The translations under genes and the position numbers were made by a program. Below, in pieces: positions 8,207 through 16,964 of a DNA stretch of 64,000 nt (its first letter is position 1; each line of letters starts with the position of its first letter). The notes beneath the pieces were generated by a model, which saw only the letters and a program-made list of their open reading frames with translations, made no database searches and was not told the origin of the DNA. This stretch comes from Cellulophaga omnivescoria (GTDB lineage: Bacteria > Bacteroidota > Bacteroidia > Flavobacteriales > Flavobacteriaceae). The DNA lies in the NCBI RefSeq assembly GCF_001999725.1, contig NZ_MDDP01000015.1, positions 1-64,000 of the forward strand, read 5' to 3'.

Positions 8207-10759
8207 TTAAGCTTCAGATGCTTTTCCTTCTTTCTTAATTTTTATGGTAAGTTCGTTTTTTTCATCGTTTAAGTCCATAAAAATACTATCTCCTTCCTCT
8301 AGCTTAGAGTTCACTATTTCTTCAGCTAAAGCATCTTCAATATACTTTTGAATTGCTCTTTTTAAAGGTCTTGCACCATATTGTTTGTCAAATCCTTTGT
8401 CTGCAATATAGTCTTTTGCTTTTTCTGATAATGTTAAGTTATACCCTATATCCTTAATTCTTGCATAAAGTTTGCTTAACTCAATGTCAATAATTTTATG
8501 GATATCTGTTCTTTCTAATGGGTTAAATACTATTACGTCATCAATTCTATTTAAAAATTCAGGAGCAAATGCTTTTTTAAGGGCATTTTCTATAACACTT
8601 TTTTGGTGTTCATCTGCTTGTGCTTTTTTGGCAGATGTACCAAAACCAACACCTTGGCCAAAGTCTTTTAGCTGGCGTGCTCCAATGTTAGATGTCATTA
8701 TTATAATAGTATTTCTAAAGTCTATTTTACGACCTAAACTATCAGTTAAAAAGCCGTCATCTAGTACTTGAAGCATCATATTAAATACATCTGGGTGTGC
8801 CTTTTCTACCTCGTCTAGTAAAACTACAGAATAAGGTTTTCTACGTACTTTTTCAGTTAATTGTCCGCCTTCTTCATAACCAACATATCCTGGAGGAGCA
8901 CCAACTAATCTAGAAATGGCAAATTTCTCCATATACTCACTCATATCAATTCGTATAAGTGCGTCCTCAGAATCAAATAACTCTTTTGCTAGTACTTTAG
9001 CTAACTGGGTTTTACCAACACCGGTTTGACCTAAAAATATAAACGAACCAATTGGTTTATTAGGATCTTTAAGTCCAGCTCTATTGCGCTGTATAGCTTT
9101 AGATACTTTTGCTACAGCATCATCTTGTCCAATTACGTTACCTTTAATTAAACTTGGTAATTCTGCTAATTTGTTAATCTCAGTTTGTGCAATTCTGTTT
9201 ACAGGAATACCGCTCATCATGGACACAACATCGGCTACATTTTCTTCTGTAACTGTTTCTCTGTGTAATTTACTTTCTTCTTCCCATTTTTCTTGAGCAA
9301 GAGCTAAGTCTTTTTCAATTCTTTTTTCATCATCTCTTAGTTTTGCAGCCTCTTCATAACGTTGCTTTTTAACAACCGTATTTTTAAGTTCTCTAACATC
9401 TTCTAGTTGTTTTTCTAACTCAAGAATTTGTTTTGGTACATCCATATTAACTATGTGTACTCTAGATCCAGCTTCATCTAATGCATCAATAGCTTTGTCT
9501 GGTAAAAAACGGTCTGTCATATAACGGTTCGTTAATTTTACACAAGCTACTAAAGCTTCATCTGTATAATTAACATTATGGTGCTCTTCATACTTGCCTT
9601 TAATGTTTTGCAAAATTTCTATTGTTTCGTCTACAGAAGTAGGCTCTACTATTACTTTTTGAAAACGACGTTCTAAAGCACCATCTTTTTCTATGTATTG
9701 TCTGTACTCATCTAAAGTAGTAGCGCCAATACATTGAATTTCTCCACGAGCCAATGCAGGTTTAAACATATTAGAAGCGTCTAAGCTTCCTGTAGCACCA
9801 CCAGCACCAACAATAGTATGTATTTCATCAATAAAAAGAATAATATCATCATTCTTTTCAAGCTCGTTCATTACGGCCTTCATACGCTCTTCAAACTGGC
9901 CACGGTATTTGGTGCCAGCAACTAAAGAAGCTAAATCTAAAGTAACAACTCGTTTGTTGTATAAAATTCTAGAAACCTTTTTATTGATAATACGTAATGC
10001 CAAACCTTCAGCAATGGCACTTTTACCAACACCTGGTTCACCAATTAAAAGTGGGTTATTTTTTTTACGACGAGATAATATTTGAGATACACGCTCTATT
10101 TCCTTTTCTCTACCAACAACAGGATCTAATTTATTTTCCTCTGCCATTTTGGTTAAATCTCTACCAAAATTATCTAATACAGGTGTTTTAGATTTTTTGT
10201 TAGATTTTGGTCCAGCAGTAGCGCCACCTCCAAAGTTTTCTTTTTCATCATTATCACCATCGGTGTCGCCAGGGAAAGACTCAGCTCTTGGTGTGTCTAT
10301 GTAGTCTTCATCTTTGGTAATAATTGTTTTAAACTCACTTTTTACATTATCGTAATCTACTTTTAGTTTATGTAAAAGCTTTGTAGTAGGGTCATTTTCG
10401 TTTCTCAAAATACATAGTAATAAATGCGCCGTATTAATAGAAGAGCTTTGGAAAAGCTTAGCTTCTAAAAAAGTTGTTTTTAGTGCGCGTTCTGCTTGCC
10501 TTGTTAAGTGCAAGTTTTTTTTATCTTTTTGCAAATTGTCAGAACTAGGATTTGCTGGGCTAAGTATTTCCACCTTGCGTCGCAAATGATCTAAATCTAC
10601 CTCTAATGCATCTAATATATTAATTGCTTTTCCGTTTCCGTCACGCAATAAGCCAAGCATTAAGTGCTCGGTACCAATAAAATCGTGTCCAAGTCTTAAT
10701 GCCTCCTCCTTGCTATACGCAATTACATCTTTTACTCTAGGTGAAAAATTGTCATCCAT
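8207..10759 (-). CDS. clpC: ClpC-type AAA+ unfoldase, ATP-dependent Clp protease ATP-binding subunit
   Basis: An 850-residue Hsp100 protein. The double Clp-N domain spans residues 1-150 (FSPRVKDVIAYSKEEALRLG; RQAERALKTTF). AAA module 1 has Walker A GEPGVGKSAIAEG near residue 240 and Walker B IILFIDEIH. A short coiled-coil M domain follows at about 430-490, and AAA module 2 has GQTGVGKTQLAK near residue 580. A ClpB-type long M domain is absent, supporting ClpC over ClpB. It unfolds proteins for the ClpP protease or refolds aggregates in the cytoplasm. An insert of about 45 mostly acidic and Lys-rich residues lies between Clp-N and the first AAA domain. The gene is monocistronic and divergent from gyrA. 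Confidence 0.95.
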   Translation of the reverse strand: MDDNFSPRVKDVIAYSKEEALRLGHDFIGTEHLMLGLLRDGNGKAINILDALEVDLDHLRRKVEILSPANPSSDNLQKDKKNLHLTRQAERALKTTFLEAKLFQSSSINTAHLLLCILRNENDPTTKLLHKLKVDYDNVKSEFKTIITKDEDYIDTPRAESFPGDTDGDNDEKENFGGGATAGPKSNKKSKTPVLDNFGRDLTKMAEENKLDPVVGREKEIERVSQILSRRKKNNPLLIGEPGVGKSAIAEGLALRIINKKVSRILYNKRVVTLDLASLVAGTKYRGQFEERMKAVMNELEKNDDIILFIDEIHTIVGAGGATGSLDASNMFKPALARGEIQCIGATTLDEYRQYIEKDGALERRFQKVIVEPTSVDETIEILQNIKGKYEEHHNVNYTDEALVACVKLTNRYMTDRFLPDKAIDALDEAGSRVHIVNMDVPKQILELEKQLEDVRELKNTVVKKQRYEEAAKLRDDEKRIEKDLALAQEKWEEESKLHRETVTEENVADVVSMMSGIPVNRIAQTEINKLAELPSLIKGNVIGQDDAVAKVSKAIQRNRAGLKDPNKPIGSFIFLGQTGVGKTQLAKVLAKELFDSEDALIRIDMSEYMEKFAISRLVGAPPGYVGYEEGGQLTEKVRRKPYSVVLLDEVEKAHPDVFNMMLQVLDDGFLTDSLGRKIDFRNTIIIMTSNIGARQLKDFGQGVGFGTSAKKAQADEHQKSVIENALKKAFAPEFLNRIDDVIVFNPLERTDIHKIIDIELSKLYARIKDIGYNLTLSEKAKDYIADKGFDKQYGARPLKRAIQKYIEDALAEEIVNSKLEEGDSIFMDLNDEKNELTIKIKKEGKASEA

Positions 10760-10945
10760 AAATTAATCCTTAATCAATTATAAAAGTAATAAATCTATTT
10801 TTATATAAGGCAAATACTGTTCCTATATTCGTTAAAGTTTGAATATTTGTCGAAAAAAACAGCTTTGACTATCATAATTTAAATAATTATTAACTATTTG
10901 CCTATTAAAAAGTGTTAATAAATATTGTATTAAAGTAACTTAATA

Positions 10946-10978
10946 TTGCTTTTCTCGTGATGATTTTATGTATATTGG
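10946..10978 (+). promoter_or_regulatory. Probable gyrA promoter
   Basis: TATATTGG (10971-10978) matches the TAnnTTTG element at all but one position, with TTG at 10946-10948 22 nt upstream. It would give a short leader of about 30 nt to the gyrA ATG. Confidence 0.35.
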
Positions 10979-11016
10979 CATCAATTTTTAATCAAATTAG
11001 TATATAAGATTTTAAT

Positions 11017-13575
11017 ATGGCAGAAGGGGAAAAAATTATTCCAATAAACATAGAAGACGAAATGAAATCTGCCTACATTGATTATTCAATGTCGGTTATA
11101 GTATCACGTGCCTTGCCAGATGTAAGAGATGGTTTAAAGCCAGTACATAGGAGGGTTTTGTATGGTATGCATGAGTTGGGTGTTCGTTCCAATAGCGCAC
11201 ATAAGAAATCTGCCCGTATTGTGGGTGAGGTTTTAGGTAAGTATCACCCTCATGGAGATACTTCTGTTTATGATTCTATGGTACGTATGGCTCAAGAATG
11301 GAGTTTGCGTTATATGCTTGTAGATGGCCAAGGTAACTTTGGTTCTATAGATGGTGATAGCCCTGCAGCAATGCGTTATACAGAAGCACGTATGCGTAAA
11401 ATTGCCGATGACATGTTGGCAGATATAGAAAAAGACACTGTAGATCATCAATTAAATTTTGACGATTCTTTAAAAGAACCAACAGTTTTACCTGCAAGAA
11501 TACCAAACTTATTAGTAAATGGAGCTTCTGGTATTGCAGTAGGTATGGCAACCAATATGCCTCCACACAACTTATCTGAAGTTGTAGATGGTACTGTTGC
11601 CTATATAGATAATAAGGACATAGAGATAGACGAATTAATATCTCATATAAAAGCTCCAGATTTTCCAACAGGAGGTATTATATATGGTTATGACGGTGTT
11701 AGAGAAGCTTTTAAAACCGGTAGAGGTAGAGTTGTAATGCGTGCAAAAGCTACTTTTGAAGAAGTTCAGGGTAGAGAGTGTATTGTGGTTACAGAAATAC
11801 CATACCAAGTTAACAAGGCTGATATGATAAAGAAAACAGCCGACCTTATTAACGATAAAAAAATTGAAGGTATATCTACTATTAGAGATGAATCTGATAG
11901 AAACGGTATGCGTATTGTATACATTTTAAAGAGAGATGCTATACCAAATATTGTATTAAATACATTATTTAAGTATACAGCATTACAAACATCTTTTAGT
12001 GTAAACAATATTGCTCTAGTTAACGGAAGACCACAATTACTTAATGTTAAAGAAATGATTCACTATTTTGTGGAGCATAGACATGAAGTAGTTGTACGTA
12101 GAACAAAGTTTGAACTTAAAAAGGCTGAGGACAGAGCTCATATTTTAGAAGGTTTAATTATTGCATCTGATAATATAGATGAAGTAATTGCTATAATAAG
12201 AGGTTCTTCTAACGCAGATGAAGCAAGAGAGAACTTAATTAAAAGGTTTGAGCTGTCTGAAATACAAGCTAAAGCAATTGTAGAAATGCGTTTGCGCCAA
12301 TTAACAGGTCTGGAACAAGACAAGTTAAGAGCAGAGTATGATGAGATTATAAAAACCATTGCAGACTTAAAAGATATTCTTGCTAATGAAGATAGAAGAA
12401 TGCAAATAATTAAGGATGAGCTTTTAGAAGTTAAAGAGAAATACGGAGACGAAAGAAGATCTGAAATTAATTTTGCAGGGGGTGATTTAAGTATTGAGGA
12501 TATGATACCAGATGAGCAAGTGGTTATTACCATATCTCATGCAGGTTATATTAAACGAACGCCATTATCAGAATACAAAACACAAAATAGAGGTGGTGTA
12601 GGGCAAAAAGCATCATCAACAAGAAACGAAGACTTTTTAGAGCATTTATTTGTTGGTACAAATCACCAATATATGTTGTTCTTTACACAAAAAGGGAAAT
12701 GTTTTTGGATGCGTGTTTACGAAATACCAGAAGGTAGTAAAACATCTAAAGGTAGAGCAATACAAAATCTAATTAATATAGAGCAAGATGATAAAGTAAT
12801 GGCATTTATATGTACTCAAGATCTTAAAGATGAAGAGTACGTAAATAGTCACTACGTTATTATGGCTACCAAAAAAGGTACTGTTAAAAAGACATCTTTA
12901 GAGCAATACTCAAGACCTCGTTTAAACGGTATTAATGCCATAGGTATAAAAGAAGGAGATGAGTTGTTAGAAGCTAAATTAACAACAGGTACTAGTCAAA
13001 TATTTTTAGGATTAAAATCTGGTAAAGCCATTAGGTTTGAAGAAAGTAAAACAAGACCAATGGGTAGAAATGCTTCTGGTGTTAGAGGTATTACATTAGC
13101 AGATGATAATGATGAAGTTGTAGGTATGGTATCTGTACACAACTTTGATGATGATATTTTAGTAGTTTCTGAAAAAGGATACGGTAAACGTTCTAGCTTA
13201 GAAGATTACAGAATTACCAACAGAGGCGGTAAAGGTGTAAAAACCATTAGTGTTACTGATAAAACTGGTGGTTTAGTAGCTATTAAAAATGTTACAGATT
13301 CTGATGATTTAATGATTATTAACAAATCTGGTATTGCAATTCGTATGGGCGTAGAAGATTTACGTGTTATGGGTAGAGCAACACAGGGTGTTAGATTAAT
13401 AAATATAAAAGGAAAAGATTCTATTGCAGCAGTTGCAAAAGTTATGAAAGACGAAGATGCTGTAGATGAAGAAAATCTAGAAGGCGCTAATCCAGAAGGA
13501 CCACAAAATACAGATAGTGATACTGATAATGGCACGGCTCTTGATAATGATACAACGGAATCAACTGAAGAATAA
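11017..13575 (+). CDS. gyrA: DNA gyrase subunit A
   Basis: The 852-residue breakage-reunion subunit of gyrase, which introduces negative supercoils with GyrB. The winged-helix and tower region holds the [24 protein letters not shown] motif region near residue 24. The active-site Tyr sits in MRYTEARM near residue 121. The C-terminal beta-pinwheel (about 500-810) has six repeated blades. The blade containing [12 protein letters not shown] supplies a GyrA-box-like Q-x-x-G-G-x-G motif, which marks a gyrase rather than topoisomerase IV. At the quinolone-relevant site the sequence is GDTSVYD; Thr there is, to my knowledge, the ordinary state in flavobacteria, so no resistance is inferred. The tail is acidic. 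The TPR gene follows after 33 nt, probably in the same transcript. Confidence 0.97.
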   Translation: MAEGEKIIPINIEDEMKSAYIDYSMSVIVSRALPDVRDGLKPVHRRVLYGMHELGVRSNSAHKKSARIVGEVLGKYHPHGDTSVYDSMVRMAQEWSLRYMLVDGQGNFGSIDGDSPAAMRYTEARMRKIADDMLADIEKDTVDHQLNFDDSLKEPTVLPARIPNLLVNGASGIAVGMATNMPPHNLSEVVDGTVAYIDNKDIEIDELISHIKAPDFPTGGIIYGYDGVREAFKTGRGRVVMRAKATFEEVQGRECIVVTEIPYQVNKADMIKKTADLINDKKIEGISTIRDESDRNGMRIVYILKRDAIPNIVLNTLFKYTALQTSFSVNNIALVNGRPQLLNVKEMIHYFVEHRHEVVVRRTKFELKKAEDRAHILEGLIIASDNIDEVIAIIRGSSNADEARENLIKRFELSEIQAKAIVEMRLRQLTGLEQDKLRAEYDEIIKTIADLKDILANEDRRMQIIKDELLEVKEKYGDERRSEINFAGGDLSIEDMIPDEQVVITISHAGYIKRTPLSEYKTQNRGGVGQKASSTRNEDFLEHLFVGTNHQYMLFFTQKGKCFWMRVYEIPEGSKTSKGRAIQNLINIEQDDKVMAFICTQDLKDEEYVNSHYVIMATKKGTVKKTSLEQYSRPRLNGINAIGIKEGDELLEAKLTTGTSQIFLGLKSGKAIRFEESKTRPMGRNASGVRGITLADDNDEVVGMVSVHNFDDDILVVSEKGYGKRSSLEDYRITNRGGKGVKTISVTDKTGGLVAIKNVTDSDDLMIINKSGIAIRMGVEDLRVMGRATQGVRLINIKGKDSIAAVAKVMKDEDAVDEENLEGANPEGPQNTDSDTDNGTALDNDTTESTEE

Positions 13576-13608
13576 ATTTTTTACACTAATTATTTAATAG
13601 AAATTGAA

Positions 13609-14874
13609 ATGAAAACTAAATTTTTAATATTAACAGCAGCAATGTCTTTTTCTGCAATGTCTTTTGCACAAAAGAATGAAGTTAAAGCTGCTGATAAAGC
13701 ATTAAAATCTGATAATGCTGCAGAGGCTAAAGCTGCTTTAGATAAGGCAGAACCGTTATTAGGATCTGCAGACCCAAAAACAAAGGCACTTTACTATTTA
13801 GTAAAAGGAAAAACATATTCTAAACTTGCTAAAGCAGGTGAAGAGGGAGCTTTTAAAAAATCTATAGCTGCTTTTAACGATTTAATTGCTTACGAAGAAG
13901 AAGTAGGTAAAAAGAAATATACAGTAGAAGCAAAGCAAGCTATGACTGGTATGACTGGTGATATTGTTAACGCAGCAATTAAAGATAATAATGAAAAAAA
14001 GTTTGAAGCTGGTGCAGACAAATTATACCTAGCTTATAACTTGAGCAAAAAAGATACTGTTTACTTATTTTATGCAGCAAACAGTGCTGTAAATGCGCAA
14101 AATATGGAAAAAGCTCTTAAATATTATAATGAGCTTAAAGACATAAATTATGACGGTAGTGAAGTTAAGTACTCTGCAGTAAATATTGCAACAGGAGAGA
14201 GAGAGGAAATGGCTAAAGCTCAAAGAGATTTAATGGTTAAGTCTAAACAATACAAAGATCCAAAAGAGGAAAAGTCTCCATCAAGAAAAGCTGAGATTGT
14301 TAAAAACATTGCGTTAATTTATACTCAATTAGGTGAAGATGAAAAAGCATTAGAGGCTTACAAAGATGCAAGAGCTAACAATCCTGGTGATGTAAACTTA
14401 ATTTTAAACGAAGCAAACCTACAATATAAATTAGGTAATAAAGATAAGTTTAAAGAGTTAATGGCAGAAGCTACAAGAGTAGACCCAAATAACCCTGATT
14501 TATTTTACAATATTGGCGTAATTAATATGGAGCAAGAAAACATTGCAGAGGCAAGATCTGCTTATGAAAAAGCAATAGAGCTTAATCCTGGATATGTTAA
14601 CGCACAATTAAACTTATCTACAACATATGTAAATGAAGGTAACGGTTTAATTGATGCTATGAATGCATTAGGTAGCTCTAGAGCAGATATTGCTAAGTAT
14701 GATGAGTTAAAAGCTAAAAAAGACGGTTTGTTTAGAGAAGGAGCACAAATTTTAGAAGATGCTTTAAAACAAACTCCAGGTAACCAAGCCTTGTTATCAC
14801 AGTTAAAAAACATTTACGGTGCATTAGGTGATACAGAAAACTTTATGCGTCTTAAAAAATTATTAGGAGAGTAA
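13609..14874 (+). CDS. Secreted tetratricopeptide-repeat protein
   Basis: A 421-residue protein with a Sec signal peptide (MKTKFLILTAAMSFSAMSFA, cleavage near residue 20, before QKNE). No lipobox is present, so it is expected in the periplasm. The mature part is alpha-helical with TPR units. The clearest are at about 220-340: ALIYTQLGEDEKALEAYKDA, then a DLFYNIGVINMEQ unit and YEKAIELNPGY. It probably acts in protein-protein contacts; no partner can be named. It lies 33 nt after gyrA, an arrangement I believe is common in Flavobacteriaceae, and is closed by a terminator. Confidence 0.88.
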   Translation: MKTKFLILTAAMSFSAMSFAQKNEVKAADKALKSDNAAEAKAALDKAEPLLGSADPKTKALYYLVKGKTYSKLAKAGEEGAFKKSIAAFNDLIAYEEEVGKKKYTVEAKQAMTGMTGDIVNAAIKDNNEKKFEAGADKLYLAYNLSKKDTVYLFYAANSAVNAQNMEKALKYYNELKDINYDGSEVKYSAVNIATGEREEMAKAQRDLMVKSKQYKDPKEEKSPSRKAEIVKNIALIYTQLGEDEKALEAYKDARANNPGDVNLILNEANLQYKLGNKDKFKELMAEATRVDPNNPDLFYNIGVINMEQENIAEARSAYEKAIELNPGYVNAQLNLSTTYVNEGNGLIDAMNALGSSRADIAKYDELKAKKDGLFREGAQILEDALKQTPGNQALLSQLKNIYGALGDTENFMRLKKLLGE

Positions 14875-14898
14875 TTTTCTAGTAAACTTAAACAAAGT

Positions 14899-14927
14899 AA
14901 AAAGCCTTCAGAAATGAAGGCTTTTTT
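14899..14927 (+). terminator. Intrinsic terminator after gyrA-TPR
   Basis: A perfect 12-bp stem (14899-14910 with 14915-14926) has a GAAA tetraloop and a run of T at its end, 24 nt past the TPR stop codon. It could also serve the convergent minus-strand gene ending at 14954. Confidence 0.85.
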
Positions 14928-14953
14928 ATGCATTAAAGTAAACTAACTTTAGT

Positions 14954-15706
14954 TTAAATTATCTTTTTTATAACACGTAATTGATGCGTATATTTTTTTA
15001 GTTCGGCATTAAAAATTCCTGTGTGGTCTATGCGGTCTATACGTACTTTGCCGTGACAATGAATAATGTAGTTGTCTTGCATAATAATACCTACGTGGTC
15101 TATTACACCTTCTTTATTGTCAAAAAAGGCTAAATCTCCAGGTTCACTTTCTTCAATAAAACTAAGTGGTTCTCCTTGTGTAGACTGTTCTTGCGCTGTA
15201 CGTAGCAATTTATAGCCATTTATCTTATAAACCATTTGTGTTAAACCAGCGCTGTCTGTACCAAAAGGCGTTTTTCCTCCAGATAAATAAGGACTATTTA
15301 AATACAATAATGCGGTATTTACAAGTTTACTTTTACTTTGTATGCCTTGTATATAATTACCTTCAAAAGAATGGTTTAATATAGGTATACCATTTAAAAC
15401 AGAACCTACAATAACAGGCATTAAATCGTTTTCTGAGGCAGAAATAAATGCTACCAAATCCGAGCTTAATGCTATGTCTGTGGTAGCATCTAAGGCATCA
15501 TAATCATCTTCATCAATAAAATAGAACTGATTATTACTTACCCAGGCCTCTACACCGTCAAAAGCAATTCTTATTCTGCTCCAAAATTTACGGTGTTCAA
15601 GAACCTTAAAATGGTCGCCATACAAAAGTTGAGCAACCATTTCTGAGTTTTCTTCAGGTGTAAATCGTACTGGAACTATACTAAGATTACAAATACCGTA
15701 TTGCAT
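14954..15706 (-). CDS. NlpC/P60 (C40)-like protein with SH3 domain, catalytic Cys replaced by Ser
   Basis: A 250-residue protein with an N-terminal SH3b-like domain (about 1-65), a linker region, and a C-terminal NlpC/P60 fold (about 125-250). In C40 peptidases the nucleophile is in G-x-D-C-S-G; here the segment reads FGTDSAGLTQ. Residue 152 is Ser (codon AGC, plus-strand 15251-15253) and the next Ser is Ala. The later His motifs, DHVGIIM and IIHCHGKVRID, are kept. No signal peptide is evident, which would place it in the cytoplasm. It may have lost hydrolase activity, act through Ser, or act as a binding protein; close relatives should be compared. It lies 23 nt after the thiolase gene in a likely operon. 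Confidence 0.85.
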   Translation of the reverse strand: MQYGICNLSIVPVRFTPEENSEMVAQLLYGDHFKVLEHRKFWSRIRIAFDGVEAWVSNNQFYFIDEDDYDALDATTDIALSSDLVAFISASENDLMPVIVGSVLNGIPILNHSFEGNYIQGIQSKSKLVNTALLYLNSPYLSGGKTPFGTDSAGLTQMVYKINGYKLLRTAQEQSTQGEPLSFIEESEPGDLAFFDNKEGVIDHVGIIMQDNYIIHCHGKVRIDRIDHTGIFNAELKKYTHQLRVIKKII

Positions 15707-15729
15707 ACAAATTGTTCTATTCCGCTATA

Positions 15730-16905
15730 TTACGCTTTTTCTAAAACAATTGCAGAGGCACCACCACCACCATTACAAATAGCAGCAGCTCCAATTTTTC
15801 CGTTATTTTGTTCTAATACACTTAGTAAAGTAATAACAATTCTTGCTCCAGAGCAGCCTAGTGGATGTCCTAAAGACACAGCACCACCATTAACATTTAC
15901 GTTGGAGTCATTTAAACCTAATATTTTCATGTTGGCTAGACCAACAACAGAAAATGCTTCGTTAAATTCAAAATAATCTACGTCATCTATTGCTATACCT
16001 GCTTTATCTAATGCTTTTGGTAAAGCTTTTGCTGGTGCAGTTGTAAACCATTCTGGTTCATGTGCCGCATCTGCATAGCTTTTAATTTTGGCTAAAGGAG
16101 TTAAGTTTAACTCTTTTGCTTTATCTGCACTCATAAGTACTAGAGCAGCAGCACCATCATTAATAGTAGATGCATTTGCAGCAGTTACAGTTCCCTCTTT
16201 TGTAAAAGCAGGTCTTAATGCAGGTATTTTTTCTAGTTTCACATTTTTAAATTCTTCGTCTTCAGAAACTAGAACTGGCTCGCCTCTTCTTTGTGGTACT
16301 TCTACTGGTACAACTTCATTGGCAAACTTACCTTGTTCCCAAGCAGCAGCAGATCTTTTGTAAGACTGTATAGCAAAATTATCTTGGTCTTCTCTACTAA
16401 ATTTATATTCTGTAGCACATGCATCTGCGCAAACGCCCATTGCATTTTGGTCGTAAGCATCTACTAAACCATCTTTTTGTAACCCATCTACTAATGATGT
16501 TGGTCCAAATTTTTGTCCGTTTCTTAAATGTACGTAGTGTGGTACCATACTCATATTTTCCATACCACCAGCAACAACAATATCATTATCACCTAAAGCA
16601 ATAGACTGTGCAGCTTGCATTATAGTTTTCATTCCAGAAGCACATACTTTGTTTACTGTTGTGCAAGGAACAGTATTTGGAATACCAGCGTATATAGCCG
16701 CTTGCCTTGCAGGAGCTTGTCCAACACCAGCTTGTACTACATTACCCATTAAAACTTCTTGAACCTGAGATGGCTCTAGTTTAATTTTATCTAACGCGCC
16801 TTTTATAGCAATTGCACCTAATTTTGGAGCTGCAACACTAGATAATGATCCTAAAAAACTCCCAATTGGAGTTCTTGCCATAGAAACTATAACAACATCT
16901 TTCAT
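15730..16905 (-). CDS. Acetyl-CoA C-acetyltransferase (thiolase)
   Basis: A 391-residue thiolase that condenses two acetyl-CoA to acetoacetyl-CoA, or the reverse. The acylated Cys is in VNKVCASGMK near residue 88. The NEAFSVV motif (His replaced by the usual Asn-Glu-Ala-Phe loop) and the C-terminal GHPLGCSGAR and CNGGGGASA motifs are complete. The length matches biosynthetic or degradative type II thiolases; the physiological direction cannot be told from sequence. It is the first gene of a likely two-gene operon with the NlpC-like gene. A TAATTTTG element (16927-16934) just upstream may be its -7 box, though no TTG lies at the usual distance. Confidence 0.95.
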   Translation of the reverse strand: MKDVVIVSMARTPIGSFLGSLSSVAAPKLGAIAIKGALDKIKLEPSQVQEVLMGNVVQAGVGQAPARQAAIYAGIPNTVPCTTVNKVCASGMKTIMQAAQSIALGDNDIVVAGGMENMSMVPHYVHLRNGQKFGPTSLVDGLQKDGLVDAYDQNAMGVCADACATEYKFSREDQDNFAIQSYKRSAAAWEQGKFANEVVPVEVPQRRGEPVLVSEDEEFKNVKLEKIPALRPAFTKEGTVTAANASTINDGAAALVLMSADKAKELNLTPLAKIKSYADAAHEPEWFTTAPAKALPKALDKAGIAIDDVDYFEFNEAFSVVGLANMKILGLNDSNVNVNGGAVSLGHPLGCSGARIVITLLSVLEQNNGKIGAAAICNGGGGASAIVLEKA

Positions 16906-16964
16906 AAATTCTAAATTTTAGTGTTGCAAAATTAATAAATTAATGCACATAGAGTAGGGTTCTT

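Noticed and set aside
11233-11290. Quinolone-resistance change at the GyrA Ser83-equivalent position (Thr)
   Set aside because: Thr at this position is, to my knowledge, the usual flavobacterial residue, and the Asp87-equivalent is intact.
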